A stretch of 21,586 nt of DNA from Canicola haemoglobinophilus (GCF_002015075.1 NZ_MUXZ01000031.1:1-21586), one strand, 5' to 3'; counted from the stretch's first letter, positions 1-7,871 are shown. Made by a program: numbers and translations. Notes: a model not told the origin generated them from the letters alone.

Positions 1-19
1 AAATTATGGGAGAGGCTCA
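1..19. repeat. Left copy of a 19-bp sequence shared, inverted, by both window ends
   Basis: Read outward (minus strand), the left end ends in tgagcctctcccataattt. Read outward (plus strand), the right end has the identical 19 bases at 21567-21585. The flanking bases differ immediately inside the match (c on the left, t on the right), so both ends enter the same sequence from unrelated DNA. Inference: this is the tip of a multi-copy element such as an insertion-sequence terminal repeat. No transposase is visible. Confidence 0.55.
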
Positions 20-215
20 GTATTTCCTTATTTTTTCTTTGCTCCATATAATTAATAGGTTTTCCTAATATAGTAATCAGATCTTCTTTGGTTGATCCTG
101 TTTTTATACCATCTAAAAGAATCCCTGTAGAGAAAAATGAGAACAAACTCTTTTTATGAAAAAAAATCATTTCATATCCTCCAAAACGTTTATAAAATTG
201 AACACATAAAATCTC
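1..215 (-). pseudogene. Truncated immunity-like protein fragment (paralogue of the gene at 295-732)
   Basis: An open frame runs on the minus strand from 215 to the window edge, giving about 71 codons with no start at its head; a TAA lies directly upstream at 216-218. The translation contains FYKRFGGYE followed by GILLDGIKTGSTKEDLITIL and GKPI. The last part aligns with residues 89-112 of the 145-residue protein encoded at 295-732, sharing the pattern L-x-G-x(6)-K-x-D-x-I-x(3)-G-x-P-I. About 8 of 24 residues are identical by eye, so I read it as the remnant of a second member of the same family. Its last codons overlap the 19-bp repeat at the window end, so the 3' part may be cut by an inserted element as well as by the window edge. 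The family is not recognised. An immunity role is inferred only from the neighbouring toxin-like tail. Confidence 0.5.
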
Positions 216-294
216 TTATCTGAATTCTAGAGCACCCATGTGGATGTAAGCGCTATCGGGATGTAAAGCTAAGCTTTCAGAACACACTACTCAT

Positions 295-732
295 TCATTC
301 AATAAACAAACTGATCTGAGAAATACCTTTTTCATTAAATTCAAAATGAACAAACTTAGAATCTATATTATATTTAATCCAGTTTATAGATTCTGATATA
401 GGCTGACCAAATGAGGAGATTACATCATTCTTTTTAAAACTTGGAGAAACTCCGCCAATCAAACTATCTTGAAATAGATAACTTTGGTAAGCCTCCGATG
501 ATTGAAAATAGAAAAAGATAGACTCTAACAAGTAGCCATTGACATCTTTATTAAATGAAAAATCTACACCATTTGTCAAAAATTGGTAATACATATGGTT
601 AATTTCATCATCTGATAAAAAACTAACTTCAAAATTGCTAGATATTATACATATAGCCTCTAGAATGCTTTTATTACCTTCATAGTCACCTAATGCATTA
701 AGGAACACATTAATATCACCTGTAAGTTTCAT
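295..732 (-). CDS. Hypothetical protein, candidate toxin-immunity protein (145 aa)
   Basis: This encodes a small soluble acidic protein with no signal peptide or membrane segment. I do not recognise the family. It starts MKLTGDINVFLN, with its ATG (732-730) directly after the TAA (735-733) of a toxin-like coding tail. That stop-to-start arrangement is typical of contact-dependent inhibition or polymorphic toxin genes followed by their immunity genes. The C-terminal half (residues 85-145) has the pattern LIGG...KKNDVISSFGQPI, then alternating hydrophobic residues ending ISLFIE. It is shared in part with the broken fragment at 1-215, so two related immunity-like genes lie in series. Ribosome binding is weak (GGGA about 11 bases upstream), which fits coupling to the upstream frame. 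The gene appears intact although its presumed toxin is decayed, as in orphan immunity arrays. The immunity function is inference from context. Confidence 0.6.
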   Translation of the reverse strand: MKLTGDINVFLNALGDYEGNKSILEAICIISSNFEVSFLSDDEINHMYYQFLTNGVDFSFNKDVNGYLLESIFFYFQSSEAYQSYLFQDSLIGGVSPSFKKNDVISSFGQPISESINWIKYNIDSKFVHFEFNEKGISQISLFIE

Positions 733-846
733 TTACTTAATTCCCATTTTCTTACTTCTTTTTTTAATAATCTTATTTATTGCCTCATCTACCAATTTTT
801 CATCATAGCTTCCCCAGATGGCGCTTGTGTCCACATGAGTGCCTTG
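733..846 (-). pseudogene. Remnant of a toxin C-terminal end (CdiA-CT or polymorphic-toxin type), too short to be a gene
   Basis: The minus-strand frame ending at TAA 735-733 encodes 37 codons: QGTHVDTSAIWGSYDEKLVD and then a lysine-rich end, KKRSKKMGIK. It ends on the base before the ATG of the 145-codon gene. Going upstream, the same frame has TAG codons at 849-847, 855-853 and 888-886, with protein-like stretches between them (LAGLRNTRQK, FLSATNEFSD). It has no start of its own. The composition and position fit the last part of a secreted polymorphic-toxin domain whose body has been lost or has decayed. I cannot assign a toxin activity. Alternatively it could be a chance open tail, but the exact stop-start junction argues against that. 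Confidence 0.45.
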
Positions 847-914
847 CTATATCTAATCACTGAACTCATTCGTCGCAGATAAGAACTATTTTTGTCGCGT
901 GTTTCTAAGTCCAG

Positions 915-1324
915 CTAAAATAGCATTTTGTAAAAATTGAACATATTAATTTTTCTATAAAACATCATTTCATCATAAAAGCCCAACAATAATATTGGGC
1001 TTTTATAGTTTATAAAAACACTAATCTTTTTCTCTCTTTTTTCTCTATAACGATCATTAATGATTTTATAAGTGAGTTTTTCTTTTAGTCTTTTTTCTTT
1101 ATCATATTTGGATCCTTTTCCGTATTTATAACCAAGCCAATTAATAAAAAAATAAGGGGTAACGAAAATCAATGTTGCAATACCTGCTTCCTTAAAAGAA
1201 AAGTCTATTATAAAAACTCCATCATATATATGTATGTAGAAATAATAACGTCTCTCATAAGAAGAAAAAGAAATACGCAAATTGAATATTTTAGCCACGA
1301 GAAATAGAAGTTATTATTTTTCAT
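915..1324 (-). pseudogene. Small membrane protein, frame broken by an apparent AT-repeat slip
   Basis: An ATG at 1324 opens a frame starting MKNNNFYFSWLKYSICVFLF, which stops after 37 codons. A second frame (GTG at 1298, 127 codons to 915) carries the continuation: GVFIIDFSFKEAGIATLIF, a hydrophobic segment (IATLIFVTPYFFINWLGY), then a basic tail rich in K, R and E. The switch point is the tract catatatatg near 1230. Removing one AT there joins the frames as STYIY-DGVFIIDFSF, giving a protein with two hydrophobic segments. The joined frame also runs straight through the terminator at 975-1006 before it stops, so its last 30 or so residues are probably not ancestral. The family is not recognised. 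The 45-codon ORF upstream overlaps its start by 11 bases, suggesting one transcript. Sequencing error is an alternative explanation for the break. Confidence 0.45.
975..1006. terminator. Perfect 12-bp stem, bidirectional Rho-independent terminator
   Basis: ATAAAAGCCCAA (975-986) pairs perfectly with TTGGGCTTTTAT (995-1006) around the 8-base loop caataata. The GC core is flanked by A and T runs, so it can act on either strand. It lies inside the 3' end of the broken ORF at 915-1324, which suggests that the ORF originally stopped upstream of it. Confidence 0.7.
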
Positions 1325-1451
1325 TCTTAACCTCTATTGACTTTATTTGATCCCTTAACACTCCTATGTTTTCTTTATACCTATTAGGATTACCAACCAA
1401 AATAGGAAGAAAAGCCAAAAAAACTGAAGTGCTAACTAATAATTTGTTCAT
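1314..1451 (-). CDS. Small secreted or membrane peptide, 45 aa (hypothetical)
   Basis: ATG at 1451-1449 opens a 45-codon frame, MNKLLVSTSVFLAFLPILVG and then a polar tail ending EVKNEK, with a TAA at 1316-1314. The lysine followed by about 17 hydrophobic residues looks like a signal or membrane-anchor segment. The end overlaps by 11 bases the ATG (1324) of the next, broken ORF, so translational coupling is likely. The start has no good Shine-Dalgarno sequence, which lowers confidence. No family is recognised. It belongs to the same uptake-signal-free accessory patch as the immunity-like genes downstream. Confidence 0.35.
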   Translation of the reverse strand: MNKLLVSTSVFLAFLPILVGNPNRYKENIGVLRDQIKSIEVKNEK

Positions 1452-1550
1452 ATTTATCGCACACTTGATGAAATAACACGACTATAAAAATTGATAAATT
1501 GTAGCGGAAAACAATGCAGACTCCTCTCACTATTAATTATTATAAATAGA

Positions 1551-4136
1551 TTACATTTGAGCCAGTTTTCTTTGTAGCTCAATCAATTTAAAAGGTTTAA
1601 CTAATAGAGGAAATTTTTCCGTTTTTTCAATTTGTTCTGTATGCCCTGTCATTAATAATACTTTTACATCTGGGCGATTTTGATTTAGCCATTTTGCAAC
1701 CTCAACCCCAGTTAATTTGCCGCTGAGCATAATGTCGGATAACACGTAATCTAATTTACAGTTCTGTTGCAAATATTCCATTGCTTGCTCACCAGATTTA
1801 CAAATATTTACTTGATAGCCTAATTGACTTAATTGTTCATTAAGGGTGTCACATAATTCAGTTTTATCTTCGATAAGAAGTAAGTTTCCTTTCATTATTG
1901 GTGATACATTAGCTGATATCGTTTTATCTTGTGGATGTTCAATTACAGCTGTAAGAGGAAGTTGTAGTTGGATGTTAGTGCCTTGCCCTAATTTTGTTTC
2001 GATAATGACTCGTCCTTTTGATTGACGGATAAAACCATAAACCATAGACAAGCCCAATCCGCTGCCTCGCCCATTTTGTTTAGTGGTAAAGAAGGGCTCA
2101 AAAACTCGTTTTTTGGTGTTTTCATCCATGCCACAGCCATTATCAATGATAGATAATTGCACCATTTTTTGTTGGGAATGAGTGCGTTGTACCATTAATT
2201 CTTCAGTACGAATAATGATTTCCCCTTCATTTTCAAGGGCATCTTTTGCATTAATGATGAGGTTGACTAATGCTGTTTCTAACTGGTTTTTATCAATATA
2301 AACAGCAGATAAATTCTCGGCTAAATCTAACCGCACTTTGATACCAGCTGGTATGGTATGTTTAATTAAGTCTTCAAAATCTAGTATTAATTGATTCAGA
2401 TCTAAGCTCGTTGGATGCAAAGGTTGCTTACGAGCATAAGCCAATAGGCGTTGAGTTAGGGTTGCACTATTTTCAGCTGCTTTCATGGCTCGATGCAGGC
2501 GTTTAGCTTGGCGTTCATCTAAACTATTTGGGTCGATCAAATCTAAATTACCAATGATAACCGCAAGGAAATTATTGAAATCGTGGGCGATTCCCCCTGT
2601 TAAATGTCCAATCGCTCGCATTTTTTGGTTATCGGCTACATCCGCTTCTAATTTTTTACGTTGGGTGCGATCAATTAAAAATACGACTAATCCATCATTG
2701 AGTCCGCTGACACGCCATTCTAGGATCTGTTGTTGATAACTAATTTCTAGAAAATCTGTTTCTTGGCGAATTTGTGTCAATAAATTTAAGTCTAGAGCTT
2801 GTTCAGTTGCGACAATTTTGGCTTGTTGTTGGTGGAAAAACTTTATTAAAGACGGGAGATCATGTTGTTGATATTGCAAAAAATAATCTTGCAGAAGATG
2901 TTTAAATTCTGCGTTATAAGAGGCAAGATTGAAGTCTTGATCAAAAATTGCCAAACCATCACGCATAGCTAAAAAGGTTTGTTCTAATAATTCACTTTTT
3001 TCTTTTAGCAAGGCATCTGTTCGTTCTAATTGCAATACATTTTGATGGAAAATATCAAAGGTACGAGCTAGATCACCAATTTCATCTTGGGTTTGTTGTT
3101 GTGGAACTGTGACATTTTTATCACCTTGAGAAAGGCGTTTAAGGGCATTGGTAATTGAATAAAGCCGTTTGCCAAGTAAGGAATAAATATAATGCCCTAA
3201 GATAATGATTAGAATGATAGTACATAAAGCAAAAATGATGATTAGATTGGTTTGCTGTGAAAGCTTATGTTGAATTTGGTCAGAGGCATGACTCACCGTT
3301 TCTACTTTTTCTTGAGCGAGCTGAGTATATTGTTGAACAATATTTTTCACTAAGGCTTCAATTTGGAAGGTCAAAAACTGAATACGTAAATTAATTTGCG
3401 TAAGTTGATTACCCTGTTCAATTAATATTGGGAATTGCTTAAGTAGTTTTTGATGCTCAGCTTGTAGGCTTGGGAAGCCAGATAATGATGGCAAAAAGTT
3501 AAAGCTTGACTGAATACTCAAAAACACACTACTGGAAAAATTACTTTGTGTGGCATCTTCAATTAGTTTCTCAATTTGTAATAAACCAGATAGATATTCT
3601 TGAGTAGTAAAGTCAAGTGCGGTGCGTTTTTGTAATCTCTTTATATGCTGAATATAAAGTAAACTTTGATGTAGATGGCTTAAAATATTAGTTCTTAAGA
3701 TATGACGTTTATGTCCCTGTAATAATAAATCCTGTACGCTTTTTTCTAGTAAATCAATATGATTAACAATGTCTGTTACTTGCTGATTATCATTGTCGGT
3801 AGTCTGTTTTAATTGTTCTAATAGGTTTTGTAACTGTTCCGCATGTTTAGCTAATTGTTCTGATTCTGCTTGATATTCTAAAGCATTAATACTTTGATTT
3901 AAGCGAGTGGCATAAGTGGAAATTTGTGCTGTTTTAACACCCAATGTCATTGAAGAAAACATTTGGTTGATGGAGCGATCTCTTAAATTAGTTAAAGAAC
4001 GGTAGGTATTATTCTGCCCAAGAATTGCAGTGCTACTAATAAAAATAATTAAAAAAATGGCGATAATTAGAAAGAAAATCAGACGGAAACGGACGCTATA
4101 AGGCTTGCTGAATAAAGTATTATTGAAAAAACGCAT
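1551..4136 (-). CDS. Hybrid sensor histidine kinase (HAMP-PAS-HisKA-HATPase-receiver), likely sensor for the adjacent sugar transporter
   Basis: Inner-membrane sensor of 861 residues from the ATG at 4136. Transmembrane segments lie at about 19-39 and 297-321, enclosing a periplasmic domain of about 255 residues rich in Gln and Leu helices. Then come HAMP (about 322-375, ending DEIGDLARTF), a PAS-like domain (about 390-490), HisKA with H box GGIAHDFNN (His518), N box NLIINAKDAL (Asn629), G boxes DNGCGM and GSGLGLSMVYG, and a receiver (about 751-861) with acidic ED, phospho-acceptor Asp801 in LSDIML, and Lys847 in VKPF. Unlike TorS or ArcB there is no C-terminal HPt domain. A TTG 12 codons upstream (4172) is an alternative start, but the ATG sits just before the hydrophobic segment. 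The gene is divergent from a sugar ABC importer, and a response regulator closes the other side of that importer. By context it senses the imported sugar, perhaps through the binding protein; that is inference. Confidence 0.85.
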   Translation of the reverse strand: MRFFNNTLFSKPYSVRFRLIFFLIIAIFLIIFISSTAILGQNNTYRSLTNLRDRSINQMFSSMTLGVKTAQISTYATRLNQSINALEYQAESEQLAKHAEQLQNLLEQLKQTTDNDNQQVTDIVNHIDLLEKSVQDLLLQGHKRHILRTNILSHLHQSLLYIQHIKRLQKRTALDFTTQEYLSGLLQIEKLIEDATQSNFSSSVFLSIQSSFNFLPSLSGFPSLQAEHQKLLKQFPILIEQGNQLTQINLRIQFLTFQIEALVKNIVQQYTQLAQEKVETVSHASDQIQHKLSQQTNLIIIFALCTIILIIILGHYIYSLLGKRLYSITNALKRLSQGDKNVTVPQQQTQDEIGDLARTFDIFHQNVLQLERTDALLKEKSELLEQTFLAMRDGLAIFDQDFNLASYNAEFKHLLQDYFLQYQQHDLPSLIKFFHQQQAKIVATEQALDLNLLTQIRQETDFLEISYQQQILEWRVSGLNDGLVVFLIDRTQRKKLEADVADNQKMRAIGHLTGGIAHDFNNFLAVIIGNLDLIDPNSLDERQAKRLHRAMKAAENSATLTQRLLAYARKQPLHPTSLDLNQLILDFEDLIKHTIPAGIKVRLDLAENLSAVYIDKNQLETALVNLIINAKDALENEGEIIIRTEELMVQRTHSQQKMVQLSIIDNGCGMDENTKKRVFEPFFTTKQNGRGSGLGLSMVYGFIRQSKGRVIIETKLGQGTNIQLQLPLTAVIEHPQDKTISANVSPIMKGNLLLIEDKTELCDTLNEQLSQLGYQVNICKSGEQAMEYLQQNCKLDYVLSDIMLSGKLTGVEVAKWLNQNRPDVKVLLMTGHTEQIEKTEKFPLLVKPFKLIELQRKLAQM

Positions 4137-4190
4137 AAAATAGACCGCACTTAGAATAACTAAATGCCGCAAGCATAGCCTGTTTTATTA

Positions 4191-4196
4191 ATTATA
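4191..4196 (-). promoter_or_regulatory. Candidate -10 element for the histidine kinase gene
   Basis: On the minus strand the sequence reads TATAAT at 4196-4191, about 55 bases upstream of the kinase ATG at 4136. No good -35 hexamer is visible at the usual spacing, which would fit an activator-dependent promoter. The CRP-like site at 4233-4248 lies upstream. Confidence 0.35.
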
Positions 4197-4232
4197 GGCA
4201 ATGTGATTTTTATATTTGCTGAAATCCAAATT

Positions 4233-4248
4233 TGTGATCTATCTCTCA
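4233..4248. promoter_or_regulatory. CRP-like binding site in the divergent kinase/transporter intergenic region
   Basis: TGTGA-N6-TCtCA at 4233-4248 within an A/T-rich flank (aaatt...aaaat) matches the CRP consensus TGTGA-N6-TCACA with one mismatch. It lies between the divergent kinase gene and the sugar ABC operon, so catabolite control of either is plausible. A second half-site, TGTGA at 4202-4206, lacks a partner. Confidence 0.5.
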
Positions 4249-4278
4249 AAATGAGAAAAAAAGCTGAATTATGACAAT

Positions 4279-4308
4279 TATGAATGAGATTTACATTTTT
4301 CATTCATA
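4279..4308. promoter_or_regulatory. 9-bp perfect inverted repeat, candidate operator
   Basis: TATGAATGA (4279-4287) and TCATTCATA (4300-4308) are perfect inverted repeats separated by 12 bases. They lie upstream of the ABC ATPase gene and downstream of the CRP-like site. The 21-bp centre-to-centre spacing is about two helical turns, suitable for a dimeric regulator. The regulator is unknown; the response regulator at 7921-8638 is the obvious candidate. There is no T-run, so a terminator is unlikely. Confidence 0.4.
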
Positions 4309-4352
4309 TTGTTGTGGTTTAATCCTGATATGTTTAATTTTTATTAGGATTA

Positions 4353-5870
4353 ATGGAGATGGAAACAGAACCAACCACTTCAACTGCACTTCCCTTGTTA
4401 GAAATGGAAGGAATCCAAAAGAAATTTGGGTCTTTCTATGCCTTACAGAATGTGGATTTATCCATTTATCGTGGAGAAATTCATGCTCTCATGGGAGAAA
4501 ATGGTGCGGGTAAAAGTACTTTAATGAAGATCTTAGCTGGTGCTTATACAGCTACAGCGGGTTCAATCAAAATTGATGGCAAACCCTTTGAAATTTCCTC
4601 ACCTAAAGATGCAATTAAAGCTGGTATCACTTTGATTTATCAGGAAATTCATCTTTCACCTAATTTAACCGTAGCAGAAAATATCTTCCTAGGTCGCGAA
4701 ATTAAAAATATTTTTGGTCTTGACCGTAAAACTATGGCTGAAGAAGCACAAAAAGTATTGGATCGCTTAGGGGCTCAATTCTTAGCGACACAAAAGGTTT
4801 CTTCTTTAACCATTGCTGAGCAACAACAGGTAGAAATTGCTCGTGCATTACATCGAAACAGCCGAATTTTAGTAATGGATGAGCCAACGGCTGCACTTTC
4901 ATCTCGTGAAACAGAACGCTTATTTGAATTAGTGAAAAAACTACGTGATGAGGGTATGGCGATTATTTATATCAGTCATCGTATGGCAGAGATTTATGAG
5001 CTTGCTGATCGTGTAAGTGTATTACGTGATGGTAAATATGTGGGCTCATTGATCCGTGAAAATCTTGATTCAGCCACTTTAGTTCAAATGATGGTGGGAC
5101 GTCCACTAACAGATTTATTTAATAAAGAAAAAGTCCCTGTGGGTGAAGAAGTATTGCGAGTTGAGAATCTTTCCGACGGCAACAAGGTTCAAGACGCTTC
5201 TTTAGTGGTTCGTGCTGGTGAAATTGTGGGTATTTCAGGTTTAGTTGGAGCAGGTCGTTCTGAATTAGCTCATTTACTTTTTGGTGTTAAAAAAGCAACT
5301 AAAGGCAAAATATATTTAAGTGGTGGTGAAATTAGCTTTAATTCTCCAAGAGATGCCATTGCTCATCATGTTGCCTTATTACCAGAAAACCGCAAGGAAG
5401 AAGGCTTATTCCTTGATTTGAATATATTGAAAAATGTTACCATGGCGACTATGGAACGCGATGCCACCATGATGGTGATTAATCAAACTAAAGGAAAACA
5501 AGCTACTCAAGAAGCTATTGAAGGCTTAAAAATGCGAGTACCAAGTGCCAACGTTAATGTGAGTGGTTTATCTGGTGGTAACCAGCAAAAAGTATTGTTA
5601 TCTCGCTGGGCGGCAATCAATCCAAAATTATTCATTCTTGATGAACCTACTCGCGGTGTTGATGTAGGTGCAAAAAGCGAAATCTATCGAATGATGATTG
5701 AAATGGCAAAACAAGGTGTGGCTATTTTAATGATCTCAAGTGAATTGCCTGAAATTGTTGGTATGAGCGATCGTGTTTATGTGATGCGAGAAGGCTATAC
5801 CGTAGGTGAATTAACTACTGAAGATATTAATCAAGAACGCATAATGGCTTTTGCCTGTGGCGTAGAATAA
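4353..5870 (+). CDS. Sugar ABC transporter ATP-binding protein, two nucleotide-binding domains (RbsA/AlsA/FrcA type)
   Basis: Cytoplasmic ATPase of a carbohydrate importer, 505 residues, the normal length for the RbsA/MglA family. The first domain has Walker A GENGAGKST (48-56), the signature region LTIAEQQQVEIARAL and Walker B ILVMDEPTAAL. The second has the usual degenerate Walker A GLVGAGRSE, signature LSGGNQQKVLLSRW and Walker B LFILDEPTRGVD. AGGA is only 3 bases from the first ATG (4353) and 9 from the in-frame ATG at 4359, so translation may begin two codons later. It is the first gene of a three-gene importer operon with the permease (33-base gap) and binding protein. No rbsD or rbsK accompanies it, so ribose is not the obvious substrate. 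The downstream catabolic genes suggest a hexose or pentose such as fructose, mannose or lyxose. Confidence 0.9.
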   Translation: MEMETEPTTSTALPLLEMEGIQKKFGSFYALQNVDLSIYRGEIHALMGENGAGKSTLMKILAGAYTATAGSIKIDGKPFEISSPKDAIKAGITLIYQEIHLSPNLTVAENIFLGREIKNIFGLDRKTMAEEAQKVLDRLGAQFLATQKVSSLTIAEQQQVEIARALHRNSRILVMDEPTAALSSRETERLFELVKKLRDEGMAIIYISHRMAEIYELADRVSVLRDGKYVGSLIRENLDSATLVQMMVGRPLTDLFNKEKVPVGEEVLRVENLSDGNKVQDASLVVRAGEIVGISGLVGAGRSELAHLLFGVKKATKGKIYLSGGEISFNSPRDAIAHHVALLPENRKEEGLFLDLNILKNVTMATMERDATMMVINQTKGKQATQEAIEGLKMRVPSANVNVSGLSGGNQQKVLLSRWAAINPKLFILDEPTRGVDVGAKSEIYRMMIEMAKQGVAILMISSELPEIVGMSDRVYVMREGYTVGELTTEDINQERIMAFACGVE

Positions 5871-5902
5871 TTAAACAGAATTAATCATTAGGAGATGTAA
5901 AA

Positions 5903-6874
5903 ATGGCAACAACAGACGTAGCAAAATCAGGCTTTAAAAAGACCGCACTTGCAGATGCAATGCAAGCAATGGGGATTTTGCCAATTCTAATATTAATCGT
6001 TATTGTGTTTTCTTTCGTTGCACCAAACTTTATGACTGAAGCAAATATGATGAATATTACTCGTCAGGCTTCGATTAATATTGTGTTAGCAGCAGGGATG
6101 ACATTTGTTATTTTAACTGGTGGTATTGACCTTTCCGTAGGATCTATCCTAGGTGTGACAGCGGTGTTAGGCTTGGTTACCTCATTAAATCCAGCTTTAG
6201 CTGAATTTGCTGTTCCTTTAGCTTTAGTGGCGGGCTTAGGTATGGGGATATTTAATGGTTTATTGGTTGCCTATGCAGGCTTACCGCCATTTATTGTAAC
6301 CTTAGGAACTTATACCGCCTTGCGTGGAGCAGCTTATTTAGTAGCTGATGGCACCACCGTTATCAACTCAAAAATTTCTTTCAGCTGGATTGGTAATGGC
6401 TATCTTGGTTCTGTGCCATGGCTGGTAATCATCGCATTTAGTGTGATAGCTGTTTGTTGGTTTATTTTACGCCGCACTACATTAGGTACACATATTTATG
6501 CGGTAGGCGGTAACTTACAAGCAGCTCGCTTAACAGGTATCAAAGTTTCTTTAGTTTTAATCTTCGTTTATGCAACTAGTGGCTTATTATCAGGTCTTGG
6601 TGGCGTAATGAGCGCATCACGTTTATATAGTGCCAATGGTAATCTTGGTGTAGGTTATGAACTCGATGCAATCGCAGCTGTTATTTTAGGTGGCACAAGT
6701 TTTGTCGGCGGTATTGGTACTATCACAGGAACTCTTATCGGGGCATTAATTATTGCAACTTTGAATAATGGTATGACATTAATGGGCGTGTCTTATTTCT
6801 GGCAACTCGTTATTAAAGGTGGGGTAATCATCGTAGCTGTATTAATCGATAAATACCGTACTCGTTCAGCTTAA
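5903..6874 (+). CDS. Sugar ABC transporter permease (RbsC/AlsC/FrcC type)
   Basis: Inner-membrane permease of 323 residues in the branched-chain/ribose permease superfamily. It shows about eight to ten hydrophobic segments, beginning at residues 24-45 (ILPILILIVIVFSFVAPNF). Family motifs are AGMTFVILTGGIDLSVGS near residue 70, the GGIGTITGTLIGALII segment near 270, and a short basic C-terminus. It presumably forms the homodimeric channel for the ATPase upstream and the binding protein downstream. A good ribosome-binding site (AGGAGA) precedes the ATG. An uptake signal (5942-5950) lies in the N-terminal cytoplasmic tail and is read as part of KKTALADAM. Substrate specificity cannot be read from the sequence. 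Confidence 0.9.
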   Translation: MATTDVAKSGFKKTALADAMQAMGILPILILIVIVFSFVAPNFMTEANMMNITRQASINIVLAAGMTFVILTGGIDLSVGSILGVTAVLGLVTSLNPALAEFAVPLALVAGLGMGIFNGLLVAYAGLPPFIVTLGTYTALRGAAYLVADGTTVINSKISFSWIGNGYLGSVPWLVIIAFSVIAVCWFILRRTTLGTHIYAVGGNLQAARLTGIKVSLVLIFVYATSGLLSGLGGVMSASRLYSANGNLGVGYELDAIAAVILGGTSFVGGIGTITGTLIGALIIATLNNGMTLMGVSYFWQLVIKGGVIIVAVLIDKYRTRSA

Positions 6875-6900
6875 AATCTACTTTTATAGGAGAACTTATA

Positions 6901-7830
6901 ATGAAATTAAAAACCTTAGCAGTATCTTTAATGTTAGCTGTTGCACCTTTTGCTCAAGCAAAAGAGTTAAAATCTATCGGTGTAACAGTTGGTGATTTAG
7001 CTAACCCATTTTTCGTGCAAATTGCCAAAGGTGCTGAATTAAAAGCTAAAGAATTAGCTGGCGATAAAGTAAATGTCGTTTCTGTTTCTAGTGGCTATGA
7101 TTTAGGTCAACAAGTAGCACAAATTGACAACTTCATTGCAGCTAAAACCGATATGATCATTTTAAATGCTGCAGATTCCAAAGGGATTGGGCCTGCGGTT
7201 CAACGTGCTCGTGATGCGGGTATCGTTGTAATTGCAGTTGACGTAGCTGCAGATGGTGCAGATGCAACAGTAACCTCTAATAACTATCAAGCGGGTGAAA
7301 TTGCTTGTCAAACTATCGTAGAAAAATTAAATGGCAAAGGTAACGTTGTGATCATCAATGGACCACCAGTATCTGCAGTACAAGATCGTGTTCAAGGTTG
7401 CCAAGATGTATTTGCTAAACATAATGATATTAAAGTGTTATCTCACAACCAAAATGCGAAAGGTAGCCGTGAAGGTGGTTTAGAAGTAATGACATCGTTA
7501 CTCATTGCTCATCCAAAAATTGATGCTGTATTTGCTATCAATGACCCAAGTGCGATTGGTGCAGATTTAGCGGCTAAACAAGCACAACGTAATGAATTCT
7601 TCATTATGGGGGTAGATGGTTCTCCAGATGGTGAAGATGCGTTAAAACAAGCTGATAGCTTATTCCGTGGCACACCAGCTCAGGATCCACAAGTGATGGC
7701 AGCTGAAGCAGTGAAAATCGGTTACGATATTTTACAAGGTAAAGCAGCACCTAAAGAAGCCGTGTTAATTCCTGTAAGCTTAATTGATCGTGATAACATC
7801 AAAGATTACAAAGGTTGGACAGTGAAATAA
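6901..7830 (+). CDS. Periplasmic sugar-binding protein of the ABC importer (RbsB-like, type 1 fold)
   Basis: 309 residues with a clear signal peptide (MKLKTLAVSLMLAVAPFAQA, cleaved before KELKS at residue 21), so it acts in the periplasm. The body matches the ribose/allose/galactose-binding family: IGVTVGDLANPFFVQIAKGA near the start, DMIILNAADSKGIGPAV, GIVVIAVDVAADGADATVTS, FAINDPSAIGAD, and the late segment MGVDGSPDGEDAL. It is the third gene of the importer operon (26-base gap, GGAGA site) and is followed by a strong terminator. Neighbouring isomerase and kinase genes point to a hexose or pentose ligand, but binding-site residues do not allow a firm call. It could also present the ligand to the sensor kinase encoded upstream (inference). 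Confidence 0.88.
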   Translation: MKLKTLAVSLMLAVAPFAQAKELKSIGVTVGDLANPFFVQIAKGAELKAKELAGDKVNVVSVSSGYDLGQQVAQIDNFIAAKTDMIILNAADSKGIGPAVQRARDAGIVVIAVDVAADGADATVTSNNYQAGEIACQTIVEKLNGKGNVVIINGPPVSAVQDRVQGCQDVFAKHNDIKVLSHNQNAKGSREGGLEVMTSLLIAHPKIDAVFAINDPSAIGADLAAKQAQRNEFFIMGVDGSPDGEDALKQADSLFRGTPAQDPQVMAAEAVKIGYDILQGKAAPKEAVLIPVSLIDRDNIKDYKGWTVK

Positions 7831-7843
7831 GGATTTGCCTTTT

Positions 7844-7871
7844 AGGACGCCTGAAATGGCGTCCTTTTTTA
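7844..7871 (+). terminator. Rho-independent terminator after the ABC importer operon
   Basis: AGGACGCC (7844-7851), loop tgaaat, then GGCGTCCT (7858-7865), followed by a run of T to about 7870. The 8-bp perfect GC-rich stem lies 13 bases after the binding-protein stop codon. Confidence 0.85.

Noticed and set aside
4271..4513. Plus-strand frame starting MTIMNEIYIF upstream of the ABC ATPase gene
   Set aside because: Runs out of frame into the conserved ATPase coding region; the region before 4353 is better explained as promoter and operator DNA.
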